DNA of 9,784 bases. Origin: Oscillospiraceae bacterium. GTDB taxonomy: Bacteria; Bacillota; Clostridia; Oscillospirales; Acutalibacteraceae. Positions within the stretch are counted from its first letter, which is position 1. Each line of letters begins with the position of its first letter. Positions 1 through 6,964 of the stretch are shown one piece after another. The DNA is taken from positions 1-9,784 of the forward strand of contig JAFLUK010000051.1 of the NCBI GenBank assembly GCA_022508865.1, written 5' to 3'. Under the pieces are notes generated by a model. It searched no databases, was not told where the DNA came from, and saw nothing but the letters and a program-made list of their open reading frames with translations. A program made the translations under genes and the position numbers.

Positions 1-326
1 ACAGTGCAATCCTTAAAGGTACCGTTGAGGGCAGGTATTTTCTGTTTAAGAGTGATTAACAGCTGACTAAAATATTCCGGTGTAAAAAGTGAAGGATTAT
101 ACCTTGGACTTATTGACACACTGTTAAATAGCAGCTTTGAGTTCATCAACTCATCGTTGAGAGGTTGAAAATCGGAATTGTTATACAATCTGTCACAAAC
201 AAGGACAAAACTAAGACTTCTTATTCCCGTATTTATTTTTAAATCATCTACATATGTATTCAGAATGCTATCCTCAATAGATTCGGTACATATATAGTCC
301 GAAAATAATTCCTTAACTGTTTTCAT
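1..326 (-). CDS. polC: DNA polymerase III alpha subunit, PolC type (N-terminal fragment)
   Basis: An open frame starts at an ATG (324-326) and runs 108 codons to the left edge without a stop; an in-frame TAA lies 15 nt upstream of the ATG, so the start is well bounded. A weak AGAG ribosome binding site lies about 6 nt ahead. The visible part would be the small N-terminal domain of the Gram-positive replicative polymerase, before the OB fold, the 3'-5' exonuclease and the polymerase core, all of which fall outside the window. It begins MKTVKELFSDYI, has a hydrophobic strand around residues 38-44 (SLSFVLV), and ends with LFTPEYF and ALNGTF, which resemble the N-termini of clostridial PolC proteins as I recall them. 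The identification also rests on position: polC commonly follows rseP/ispG in Firmicutes. No catalytic motif is visible, so this remains a probable call. Confidence 0.7.
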   Translation of the reverse strand, partial: MKTVKELFSDYICTESIEDSILNTYVDDLKINTGIRSLSFVLVCDRLYNNSDFQPLNDELMNSKLLFNSVSISPRYNPSLFTPEYFSQLLITLKQKIPALNGTFKDCT

Positions 327-401
327 AATATTCTCTAATTCTTAATTCTTCTTTTAAAACACTGAAATTTTTATTCTTATTATTTCAAATTTAATCTAAT
401 A

Positions 402-1445
402 TTATAGTTTTTCTATTTCTTCAACAAGGGCGTCTATGAGATTTTCTTCCGGCACCTTGCAGATGATTTCTCCCTTTTTGAAAATAAGCCCAACCTTATC
501 TCCCCCTGCAATACCAATGTCGGCTTCTCTTGCCTCTCCGGGACCGTTAACAACACAGCCCATAATTGCCACTTTAATATTTTTAGGGCAATTTTTTAAT
601 CTTTCCTGCGCTTCATTGGCAAGTCCTATTAAATCAATTTTTGTTCTGCCACAGGTAGGACAGGATACAAACTGAATTCCGCTATCACACATATCAAGAG
701 ATTTAAGAATATCTTTTGCAGCATAAATTTCCTTTACAGGGTCAGCTGTAAGGCTTACTCTGATTGTGTCGCCAATACCCTTAACAAGAAGTGCACCAAT
801 ACCTGCTGCTGATTTAATTATACCCATTCTTTCTGTACCTGCTTCAGTAACGCCAAGGTGAAGAGGATAATCACACTGCATTGAAGCAAGTTCATAGGCT
901 TCTACCATATTTTTTACAGAAGAGCTTTTCATTGAAAGAACTATATTATCAAAATCAAATCTTTCCAGCAATGAAGCGTGATACAAAGCGCTGTCGCAAA
1001 GAGCCTGCGGAGTGGGACTGCCGTATTTTTCAAGAATAGATTTTACTAAAGAGCCTGAATTAACACCAATTCTGATAGGAATGTTATTTCTGCTACAGGC
1101 ATCTGCAACGGCCTTAACATTGCTATCGTCACCGATGTTACCCGGATTAATTCTGATTTTGTCAACTCCTGCCGCTACTGACTCCAAAGCAAGCTTATAG
1201 TTAAAATGAATATCCGCAACTACTGGAATGTTTACATTTTCCTTCAATTCAGAAATAAGTCTTACAGCATCCATATCGGGAACGGCGGCTCTGATAATAT
1301 CACAGCCGGCCTTTTCCAATTCTTTTGCCTGTTTAACACTTTCATTAAAATTATGTGCAGGAATATTCAGCATTGACTGAACTGTAACCTTTGCTCCCCC
1401 ACCAATTAGTACATTTCCTGCTTTTACTTGCTTTTTACTTGCCAT
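402..1445 (-). CDS. ispG: 4-hydroxy-3-methylbut-2-en-1-yl diphosphate synthase (HMBPP synthase)
   Basis: This is the penultimate enzyme of the MEP isoprenoid pathway. It reductively opens methylerythritol cyclodiphosphate to HMBPP using a [4Fe-4S] cluster, in the cytoplasm. The 347-residue protein has the compact bacterial two-domain layout. The N-terminal TIM barrel carries VQSM (22-25), a KIRINPGNIG block (96-105) and IRIGVNSGSL (124-133). The C-terminal iron-sulfur domain carries SCPTCGR (261-267) and GCVVNGPGE (296-304), which supply the three cluster cysteines C262, C265 and C297 and the conserved E304. The start is an ATG with GGTGA about 6 nt ahead. That Shine-Dalgarno includes the stop codon of rseP, and only 4 nt separate the two genes, so translation is probably coupled. 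dxr, another MEP gene, lies two genes upstream. Length and all key residues look normal. Confidence 0.96.
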   Translation of the reverse strand: MASKKQVKAGNVLIGGGAKVTVQSMLNIPAHNFNESVKQAKELEKAGCDIIRAAVPDMDAVRLISELKENVNIPVVADIHFNYKLALESVAAGVDKIRINPGNIGDDSNVKAVADACSRNNIPIRIGVNSGSLVKSILEKYGSPTPQALCDSALYHASLLERFDFDNIVLSMKSSSVKNMVEAYELASMQCDYPLHLGVTEAGTERMGIIKSAAGIGALLVKGIGDTIRVSLTADPVKEIYAAKDILKSLDMCDSGIQFVSCPTCGRTKIDLIGLANEAQERLKNCPKNIKVAIMGCVVNGPGEAREADIGIAGGDKVGLIFKKGEIICKVPEENLIDALVEEIEKL

Positions 1446-1449
1446 AATA

Positions 1450-2817
1450 TCACCAAATCAACTTAAACACATCATTAGCTGTTATTACTATCATTAATAA
1501 TATGAGAAGTGCCATTCCAACACCATTGACAATAGCTTCTGCTTTTCTGGGCACTGATTTTCCTCTGATTGCTTCTATAATTAAAAATACAAATCTTCCT
1601 CCGTCTAACGCAGGGAAAGGAAGCATATTGAATAAACCAAGATTTATTGTAATTATCATCATAATGTAGATAATACTGTTTACGGCATCCATAAAACCAT
1701 TGCTTTCAAGACTGGTGGAAGCAACGTCTGTTATTGCAGAAGCAATGCCCACAGGACCTGACATATCGTTAAAACTGAATTTTCCTGATAAAAGGCCTCC
1801 GAGACTTGCATAAACCATTTTGCATGTTGACACAGTTTGCTTAAAGGTTTGAGAAGTAACAGATCCGACATTCTTCTCTATAGGCTCAACATAAAAATCC
1901 ATAGATACCTTTGGTTCACTATTATCCTTTGTTGTATAGGTGAAGAACTGAACATTTTTCAGTTCCGTTTCTTTTCCGTTTCTCTCAACAACAATATCGG
2001 CCAAAAACCTTTGACGTGTTTCTTTTTCTACAATTTTTTCTATTTTGTAGTCCTTATTATTACAGGATTCATTTATTTTTTTATAATACTCTCTATAAAT
2101 TTTATTTGCCGAATTTTTATCGGTGACAGCGTTAATCTCCTCTGCTGCTTTTGACAACAGAGTGACAACTTTTTCATAATCTTTATCAGCTATTTTTTTG
2201 TCATTTACAAGGGTTGCGGTCATATTATAGAGAAAATTGCAACAGTCTTCTTTATAAATTTCAAGTGAATTACCATTAACGGTTTCCAGATTTGAGGTTG
2301 CTATTGGATAGTTAAAATCCATACTATTCCAAATACTATAGCCGTTAATAGATTTGATTACATCTCCCTTTTCAAGTCCGCTATTGGCTGAATAGGATGT
2401 TACAGGAAATGCGGAAACAACATTTGAGCTGTATGCAGGCTGTTGCACTACAATTACAAACATCAGAACAAAGCCCAGAATAATGTTCATCACAGCACCT
2501 GCAACAATTATAATCATTCTTTTCCAGACCTTGGCATTATTAAATGCCCTTGGTTCTTCAGACTCCTCGTCTTCTCCCTCCATTGCGCAAAAACCGCCAA
2601 TTGGGAATAATCTAAGAGAATATTTTGTTTCTCCCTTACCAAATGAAAAAATCTTTGGCCCCATACCAAGGGAAAATTCATTTACCTTTACTCCGCTTTT
2701 TTTTGCTGTGATAAAGTGTCCGAACTCATGAACAAAAATTATGAGTTCAAAAAGTAAAACACCGATTACAATTAATGCTATAGTTGTTAAAACAGAAGTT
2801 ATTTTAATCTCCTCCAA
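1450..2817 (-). CDS. rseP: RIP metalloprotease RseP/RasP (site-2 protease)
   Basis: This is a membrane-embedded zinc protease that cuts transmembrane segments of anti-sigma factors and leftover signal peptides. An N-terminal membrane helix carries the zinc motif HEFGH (30-34). A hydrophobic stretch spans about 101-124, a PDZ region begins near 137 with GLEKGDVIKSING (147-159), and further membrane segments at 376-400 and 431-447 flank the third ligand motif LDGGR (404-408; D405). At 455 residues it is longer than usual (B. subtilis RasP is about 420). The excess is a charged Lys/Glu/Asn-rich stretch of about 95 residues (roughly 175-270) inside the PDZ region. The start is uncertain. The only conventional in-frame codon is the TTG at 2815-2817, 3 nt after the dxr stop, but the strong GGAGGAG sits directly after it and points to ATA at 2800-2802, which would remove five residues. 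Confidence 0.93.
   Translation of the reverse strand: MEEIKITSVLTTIALIVIGVLLFELIIFVHEFGHFITAKKSGVKVNEFSLGMGPKIFSFGKGETKYSLRLFPIGGFCAMEGEDEESEEPRAFNNAKVWKRMIIIVAGAVMNIILGFVLMFVIVVQQPAYSSNVVSAFPVTSYSANSGLEKGDVIKSINGYSIWNSMDFNYPIATSNLETVNGNSLEIYKEDCCNFLYNMTATLVNDKKIADKDYEKVVTLLSKAAEEINAVTDKNSANKIYREYYKKINESCNNKDYKIEKIVEKETRQRFLADIVVERNGKETELKNVQFFTYTTKDNSEPKVSMDFYVEPIEKNVGSVTSQTFKQTVSTCKMVYASLGGLLSGKFSFNDMSGPVGIASAITDVASTSLESNGFMDAVNSIIYIMMIITINLGLFNMLPFPALDGGRFVFLIIEAIRGKSVPRKAEAIVNGVGMALLILLMIVITANDVFKLIW
2809..2815 (-). promoter_or_regulatory. Ribosome binding site of rseP, misplaced relative to TTG
   Basis: GGAGGAG lies only a few bases after the dxr stop codon, and its first G is the last base of the TTG codon at 2815-2817. 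It therefore cannot serve that TTG in the usual way. From the GGAGG core (2811-2815) there are 8 nt to an in-frame ATA at 2800-2802, and 2 nt to an in-frame ATT at 2806-2808. No ATG, GTG or further TTG occurs in frame close downstream. Initiation is therefore either at a rare AUA/AUU or at the UUG by coupled reinitiation. Confidence 0.6.
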
Positions 2818-2819
2818 AT

Positions 2820-3965
2820 TCAGACAATATCGTTTACATATTGTCTTGCTGATTTATCCGCAAATAAAACATCGTCTACACATTTTATCTCATTTCTTTT
2901 TACATTATGCAAAGCATTGTACACAATGTCACCAATTTCAAGGAATTTAATTTTTCCGTCACGAAAAAGCTTATTGGCAACCTCGTTTGCACCATTGACT
3001 ATTGCAGGAGCAGTGCCGCCCAAATCAATAGCTTCCTTACATGCGACAAGACACTTGAAGGTGTCATAATCAGGCTTATAAAATGTCATAGAGCCAAGTT
3101 CTGTAAAATCCAGTTCCTTAACAGGGCTTTCGAATCTGTTTGGATAGGTAATTGCATACTGGATTGGTATTCTCATATCAGGAAGACCAAGCTGTGCAAT
3201 TACAGAATTATCAACAAATTCAATCATACTGTGGATTATGGACTCCCGATGTACAACTACATCTATCTTGTTCTGTGGCATATCAAAAAGCCAGCTGGCT
3301 TCTATAACCTCAAGACCTTTGTTCATCATTGATGCAGAGTCAACTGTAATCTTTGCGCCCATTGACCAATTGGGATGATTGAGAGCATCTGAAACAGTGA
3401 CGTTCTCCAGTTCCTGTGTGGTCTTGCCGAAAAAAGGACCGCCCGATGCAGTAAGGATAAGCTTTTTAAGCTCCTTTTTTTCGTTCATACCCTGCAAGCA
3501 CTGAAAAATTGCAGAGTGTTCACTGTCAACAGGGTACATATTTACCTTGTTCCTTTTGACAGCATCCATTACCAGACTTCCTCCCGCAACCAACGTTTCT
3601 TTATTGGCAAGGGCGATATCTTTTTTTGCATTTATTGCATTGAGAGTTGGAACAAGACCTACCATACCAACAACAGAATTCAGCACCATGTCAGCTTCAT
3701 TAGCTGTTGCGGCGGCAATAAGACCCTCCATACCACACATTACCTTGGTATTAGTATCTGCAATTTTTATCTTAAATTCTTTTGCTTTATCTTCACAAAA
3801 AACAACAGCAAGAGAGGGTTTAAACTCTCTTACCTGCTGTTCTAAAATATCAATATTACTATGTGCAGTAAGAGCACATATATTTAGGTTAAGTTTTTTG
3901 GCAACATCAAGAGCCTGTGTACCTATTGAACCTGTTGAACCAAGTATTGATATTGTATTAACCAT
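2820..3965 (-). CDS. dxr: 1-deoxy-D-xylulose 5-phosphate reductoisomerase
   Basis: Dxr converts 1-deoxy-D-xylulose 5-phosphate to methylerythritol 4-phosphate with NADPH and a divalent metal. This is the first committed step of the MEP pathway and the target of fosmidomycin. The 381-residue protein is of normal length. The N-terminal Rossmann fold carries the NADPH loop GSTGSIG (9-15) and the ANKETLV motif (120-126). The catalytic domain has VDSEHSA (146-152) with metal ligands D147 and E149, SGGPF (174-178), the flexible-loop HPNWSMG (197-203), and MNKGLE (214-219) supplying N215, K216 and the third metal ligand E219. The ATG start is preceded by AGAGGA at good spacing. It lies 24 nt downstream of cdsA and ends 3 nt before the TTG of rseP. 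All catalytic residues I can name are present. Confidence 0.97.
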   Translation of the reverse strand: MVNTISILGSTGSIGTQALDVAKKLNLNICALTAHSNIDILEQQVREFKPSLAVVFCEDKAKEFKIKIADTNTKVMCGMEGLIAAATANEADMVLNSVVGMVGLVPTLNAINAKKDIALANKETLVAGGSLVMDAVKRNKVNMYPVDSEHSAIFQCLQGMNEKKELKKLILTASGGPFFGKTTQELENVTVSDALNHPNWSMGAKITVDSASMMNKGLEVIEASWLFDMPQNKIDVVVHRESIIHSMIEFVDNSVIAQLGLPDMRIPIQYAITYPNRFESPVKELDFTELGSMTFYKPDYDTFKCLVACKEAIDLGGTAPAIVNGANEVANKLFRDGKIKFLEIGDIVYNALHNVKRNEIKCVDDVLFADKSARQYVNDIV

Positions 3966-3989
3966 TATAATCCTCTTTTATAGTCAGTA

Positions 3990-4808
3990 TTATAGTATCA
4001 CTACAGTAAATAATGTCACTACATAAACAAATGGTGCAGTAACAATTATGCTGTCAAACCTGTCAAGCATACCACCGTGACCGGGTATAATATCACCATA
4101 GTCCTTAATACCCAGATTTCTCTTAATAACAGAAAAGCTAAGATCGCCTAAAATTGAAAGAGGGGTATTGACAAGACCGATAACAATAAGCGCAATATAA
4201 TTCACATAATCGTATCCAAAGATAAAATTGAATACAAGACCTATAATCATTGCTACAACTACACCTGAAGCAATTCCTCCCAAAGCTCCCTCTACTGTCT
4301 TTTTAGGGCTGATATTGGGACAAAGCTTGTTTTTTCCGTATTTAAGTCCTACAAAGTATGCACCTGCATCTGCTCCCCAAGGAATAGCCATTGTAAGAAC
4401 TGCAAAGAAAGCACAATAGTGGTAATAAGCTGTGGTCATTGCTGTGATTGAAGCCACACCTGTTGTGACAAGTATAGTTGTAAAGAATGAATATGCTATA
4501 TCCATAAGCCTGACATTCTCATGAAAAAACACCATAACACACAGCGTTGCCACTATGTACAGGAAAAACGGCAAAAACCAAAATCTTGTAAATGATACCA
4601 TTGGCATAGCAAATCCGTAGGCAATGCATATTGCACTGATTTTAAAATTCTTTAACAACTTCCTTGCGGACAACACCTCTGATACCATTAACACTGATAA
4701 AAGAGATAATATAATTGTGGCAATAAATTCCGTAACAAGCTGACTTAAAATTAAAATAAGTATAATTACCGGCACACCTATTGCCGAAGACATAATTCTG
4801 GTCTTCAT
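3990..4808 (-). CDS. cdsA: Phosphatidate cytidylyltransferase (CDP-diacylglycerol synthase)
   Basis: CdsA is an integral membrane enzyme that makes CDP-diacylglycerol from phosphatidic acid and CTP, the precursor of the acidic phospholipids. The 272-residue protein is mostly hydrophobic, with about eight likely membrane segments. It carries the family signature near the C-terminus: SVIKR (226-230), KDYGDIIPGHGGMLDRFDS (235-253) with the metal-binding Asp residues, plus WGADAGAY (144-151) and SPKKTVEG (167-174). I chose the ATG at 4806-4808 because AAGGAG (4816-4821) lies 7 nt before it. An upstream in-frame ATG at 4812-4814 is only 1 nt from that Shine-Dalgarno and adds just Met-Asn. The Shine-Dalgarno overlaps the uppS stop codon and the two genes are 11 nt apart, suggesting coupled translation. 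Confidence 0.95.
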   Translation of the reverse strand: MKTRIMSSAIGVPVIILILILSQLVTEFIATIILSLLSVLMVSEVLSARKLLKNFKISAICIAYGFAMPMVSFTRFWFLPFFLYIVATLCVMVFFHENVRLMDIAYSFFTTILVTTGVASITAMTTAYYHYCAFFAVLTMAIPWGADAGAYFVGLKYGKNKLCPNISPKKTVEGALGGIASGVVVAMIIGLVFNFIFGYDYVNYIALIVIGLVNTPLSILGDLSFSVIKRNLGIKDYGDIIPGHGGMLDRFDSIIVTAPFVYVVTLFTVVIL

Positions 4809-4819
4809 ATTCATACTCC

Positions 4820-5560
4820 TTAAACTCCGCCAAAACGGCGATTCCTTTTTGCATATTCAAGCAGTGCAAAGTTCATATCGTCAGTACTGAAATCTGGCCA
4901 CAGCTTGTCCATTATTACATATTCGGAATAAGCTGACTGCCACAAAAGAAAGTTTGATGTACGATATTCACCCGATGGTCTGATTATTAAATCAGGATCA
5001 GGCTGACCTGCTGTGTAAATGCTGTCTGAAATCATTTTTTCTGTAATATCATTGGCAGACAGCTCCCCTTTCGCTGCTTTTTCTGCCAATTTTTTGGCAG
5101 CCATAACAATTTCGCTGCGGCCGCCATAGTTCATTGCAAGGTTCAGCACCATACCGTCACGGTTGCGGCTGCCCTCTACTGCGTCCTTCATAAGGGATTG
5201 AATTTCCTCACTGAAGGCTGTAGTGTCACCAATGAACTGCAGTTTTATGGTATCATCTTTGAAATCCCTTAACGCTTCTTCCAAATATTGCTTAAAAAGC
5301 TTCATAAGGGCACCTACCTCATCCTCCGGTCTTTTCCAATTTTCTGTAGAAAAGGCATACATAGTGAGGTATTTAATACCGATATCACTGCAATATCTTA
5401 TTATTTTTCTAAAATTTTTGGCACCTGCTGAATGACCTGCACTCCGAGGAAGCCCTCTTTTTTTAGCCCATCTGCCATTTCCGTCCATAATAATGGCAAC
5501 GTGCTCCGGCATAACAATATTTTCTATGGAATAGTTTTGTTTTTTCTTAAAAATACCCAT
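4820..5560 (-). CDS. uppS: Undecaprenyl diphosphate synthase (cis-prenyltransferase)
   Basis: UppS extends farnesyl diphosphate with eight cis-isoprene units to give undecaprenyl diphosphate, the lipid carrier for peptidoglycan and other wall polymers. The 246-residue protein has all the cis-prenyltransferase motifs: MDGNGRWAKKRG (25-36) with catalytic D26, GHSAG (42-46), FSTENWKR (70-77), NYGGRSE (144-150), and the C-terminal IRPSGEYRTSNFLLWQ (193-208) with R194, R200 and E213 at the same numbers as in the E. coli enzyme. The usual Thr-Gly/Ser-Gly after R194 is Pro-Ser here, and the residue after R200 is Thr rather than Ile/Leu. The ATG follows the frr stop after a single base, in the arrangement TGA-T-ATG, with no strong Shine-Dalgarno, so it probably depends on coupling with frr. 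dxr and ispG in the same operon supply its precursors. Confidence 0.97.
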   Translation of the reverse strand: MGIFKKKQNYSIENIVMPEHVAIIMDGNGRWAKKRGLPRSAGHSAGAKNFRKIIRYCSDIGIKYLTMYAFSTENWKRPEDEVGALMKLFKQYLEEALRDFKDDTIKLQFIGDTTAFSEEIQSLMKDAVEGSRNRDGMVLNLAMNYGGRSEIVMAAKKLAEKAAKGELSANDITEKMISDSIYTAGQPDPDLIIRPSGEYRTSNFLLWQSAYSEYVIMDKLWPDFSTDDMNFALLEYAKRNRRFGGV

Positions 5561-5561
5561 A

Positions 5562-6116
5562 TCAGATTGCCATAATTTCCTTCTGCTTTGCAGCTGAAAT
5601 ACTTTCTACTTCCTTGATAGCCTTATCGGTAATATCCTGAATTTTCTTATCACCTGACTTCTGGTCGTCTTCGGTAATTTCTCCTGACTTCTTCATAGCC
5701 TTAATTTTTTCGTTGGCTTCTCTTCTTGCATTACGAATCTGAACTTTGGTATCCTCTGCCATTTTGCTGACATCTTTAACAATGTCTTTTCTTCTTTCCT
5801 CTGTGAGAGGCGGGAAAATAAGTCTGATAACCTTGCCGTCATTCTGTGGGTTAATACCGATTTCTGACATTTGAATTGCTCTTTCAAGCGCTTTCAGGAG
5901 AGAAGCGTCCCAAGGCTGTACTACAAGTGTTCTTGCCTCTGTAATGGAAACATTAGCCACCTGATTTACAGGTGTTGGTGTACCATAGTAGTCAACTGTT
6001 ACCTTGTCCAGAACACCGGGGTTTGCTCTGCCTGCACGGATTGAAGCATATTCAGTCTCAAGATGTTCAATTCTTCTTTGCATTTTTTCTTTTGTTGTTT
6101 TGATTAAATTATCCAT
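5562..6116 (-). CDS. frr: Ribosome recycling factor
   Basis: Frr, a tRNA-shaped protein, acts with EF-G to split the post-termination ribosome. The 184-residue product matches the usual 185. Motifs are RAGRANP (27-33), YYGTPTP (43-49) at the junction to the small beta domain II, the ARTLVVQPWD block (61-70), PPLTEERRK (102-110) and RNARREAN (128-135) in the long helices of domain I. I placed the start at the ATG 6114-6116 because GGAGG (6122-6126) sits 5 nt ahead. The frame is open further upstream to a TTG at 6135-6137, but that would place the Shine-Dalgarno inside the gene and overlap pyrH. The gap to pyrH is 11 nt. The pairing of pyrH with frr is nearly universal in bacteria. Confidence 0.97.
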   Translation of the reverse strand: MDNLIKTTKEKMQRRIEHLETEYASIRAGRANPGVLDKVTVDYYGTPTPVNQVANVSITEARTLVVQPWDASLLKALERAIQMSEIGINPQNDGKVIRLIFPPLTEERRKDIVKDVSKMAEDTKVQIRNARREANEKIKAMKKSGEITEDDQKSGDKKIQDITDKAIKEVESISAAKQKEIMAI

Positions 6117-6127
6117 ATTATCCTCCA

Positions 6128-6832
6128 TTAGCAGCAAATTGTGCCGATATTTTCACCGCACACTGCTTTATAAATGTTCATTGGTTCATCAACGCTGAAT
6201 ACCAGAATAGGCATTGCGTTATCCTTACAGAGAGAAGCAGCTGTACTGTCCATAACAGCCAAATTCTTTGCAAGTACTTCGTCATAGGACACCTTGTCAT
6301 ACTTCTTGGCATCAGGGTTTTTCTTTGGGTCACTGTCGTATACACCGTCAACCATAGTGGCTTTCATAATAATGTCTGCATCAATTTCAACTGCTCTTAA
6401 GGCGGCTGCTGTGTCTGTGCTGAAGAATGGGTTACCTGTACCGCAACCAAAGATTACAACTCTGCCCTTTTCCAAATGGCGAACAGCTCTGTTTCTGATA
6501 TAGGGCTCTGCAACCTGTGGCATTGAGATGGCTGTCATAACTCTGACATCAACTCCTGCCTGTTCAAGTGTATCGCCAACACCAAGGGCATTAATTGCTG
6601 TTGCCAGCATACCCATATGATCTGCTCTTGTTCTGTCCATTTTACCGGAGGTTCTTCCTCTCCAAAAGTTACCGCCGCCAACAACAATGGCAACTTCTAC
6701 GCCATTATCGCAACATTTTTTAATAGCATTACAAAATGAATCAACAATATCAAAATCAATACCTTTCTTTTCTGCACCGGCCAAAGATTCACCGGAAAGC
6801 TTCAGAAGGACTCTTTTATATTTCTTATCCAT
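6128..6832 (-). CDS. pyrH: UMP kinase (uridylate kinase)
   Basis: PyrH phosphorylates UMP to UDP with ATP, feeding all pyrimidine nucleotide pools and UDP-sugar synthesis. It works as a hexamer of the amino-acid-kinase fold. The 234-residue protein shows KLSGE (11-15), the glycine-rich GGGNFWRG (52-59), DHMGMLAT (71-78), the UMP-binding GTGNPFFSTDTAA (131-143) and DGVYDSDP (162-169). The start is the ATG at 6830-6832, giving MDKKYKRVLLKLSGE, the usual N-terminus of the family. The frame is open four codons further to a GTG at 6842-6844, but that codon abuts AGGAG (6844-6848), which instead fits the ATG at a slightly long 11-nt spacing. It is the first gene of its transcription unit, with a promoter about 40 nt upstream. 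The C-terminus ends in two cysteines, a small oddity. Confidence 0.96.
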   Translation of the reverse strand: MDKKYKRVLLKLSGESLAGAEKKGIDFDIVDSFCNAIKKCCDNGVEVAIVVGGGNFWRGRTSGKMDRTRADHMGMLATAINALGVGDTLEQAGVDVRVMTAISMPQVAEPYIRNRAVRHLEKGRVVIFGCGTGNPFFSTDTAAALRAVEIDADIIMKATMVDGVYDSDPKKNPDAKKYDKVSYDEVLAKNLAVMDSTAASLCKDNAMPILVFSVDEPMNIYKAVCGENIGTICC

Positions 6833-6843
6833 AATTTGAAACA

Positions 6844-6848
6844 CTCCT
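6844..6848 (-). promoter_or_regulatory. Ribosome binding site deciding the pyrH start
   Basis: AGGAG is immediately followed by a GTG that is in frame with pyrH and shares its last G. Because a Shine-Dalgarno cannot act on an adjacent codon, it serves the ATG 11 nt downstream (6830-6832). This removes four residues from the longest possible reading frame. Confidence 0.7.
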
Positions 6849-6870
6849 ATCCATAATATGTATTTCTATA

Positions 6871-6906
6871 CATCATAATAATACACTATATATGGTAATT
6901 TGTAAA
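6871..6906 (-). promoter_or_regulatory. Sigma-A type promoter of the pyrH-to-polC operon
   Basis: On the minus strand there is a -35 box TTTACA (6901-6906), a 17-bp spacer and a -10 box TATTAT (6878-6883), each differing from consensus at one position. The inferred transcription start is near 6871, giving a leader of about 40 nt before pyrH. An inverted repeat, ATGTAT-4 nt-ATACAT (6858-6873), sits at the predicted start site. The terminator of the upstream aldolase gene lies just ahead, which supports an independent promoter here. Confidence 0.75.
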
Positions 6907-6923
6907 GTAAAATAGGATTAAAT

Positions 6924-6957
6924 AAAAAAATAAAAGGAGCGCAAAAACACTCCTTTT
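6924..6957 (-). terminator. Rho-independent terminator of the aldolase gene
   Basis: Eight bases after the aldolase stop, on the minus strand, an 8-bp stem AAAAGGAG/CTCCTTTT (arms 6950-6957 and 6932-6939) closes a 10-nt loop. It is followed by a T-rich run (6924-6931, with seven consecutive T). This marks the end of the aldolase transcript and separates it from pyrH. Confidence 0.82.
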
Positions 6958-6964
6958 TAAAAAG

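Noticed and set aside
363..387. Inverted repeat TGAAAT...ATTTCA in the ispG-polC gap as a possible terminator
   Set aside because: The stem is six A/T-rich pairs with a 13-nt loop and no useful U tract on the minus strand. It is too weak to call, so read-through into polC is assumed.
2907..3332. Open frame of 141 codons on the plus strand opposite dxr
   Set aside because: It lies wholly antisense to a clear dxr with all catalytic motifs. The translation is rich in Cys, Asn, Tyr and Ile with no recognisable domain. The same applies to the other plus-strand frames at 1837-2154, 3516-3845, 3547-4026, 7431-7781 and elsewhere.
4642..4869. A 75-codon frame bridging the uppS end and the cdsA start
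   Set aside because: It overlaps both real genes in another frame. The AAGGAG inside it is the cdsA ribosome binding site, and the sequence shows no domain.
6117..6137. Seven-codon upstream extension of frr from a TTG
   Set aside because: It would overlap the pyrH stop, and the GGAGG that serves the ATG at 6116 would lie inside the gene.
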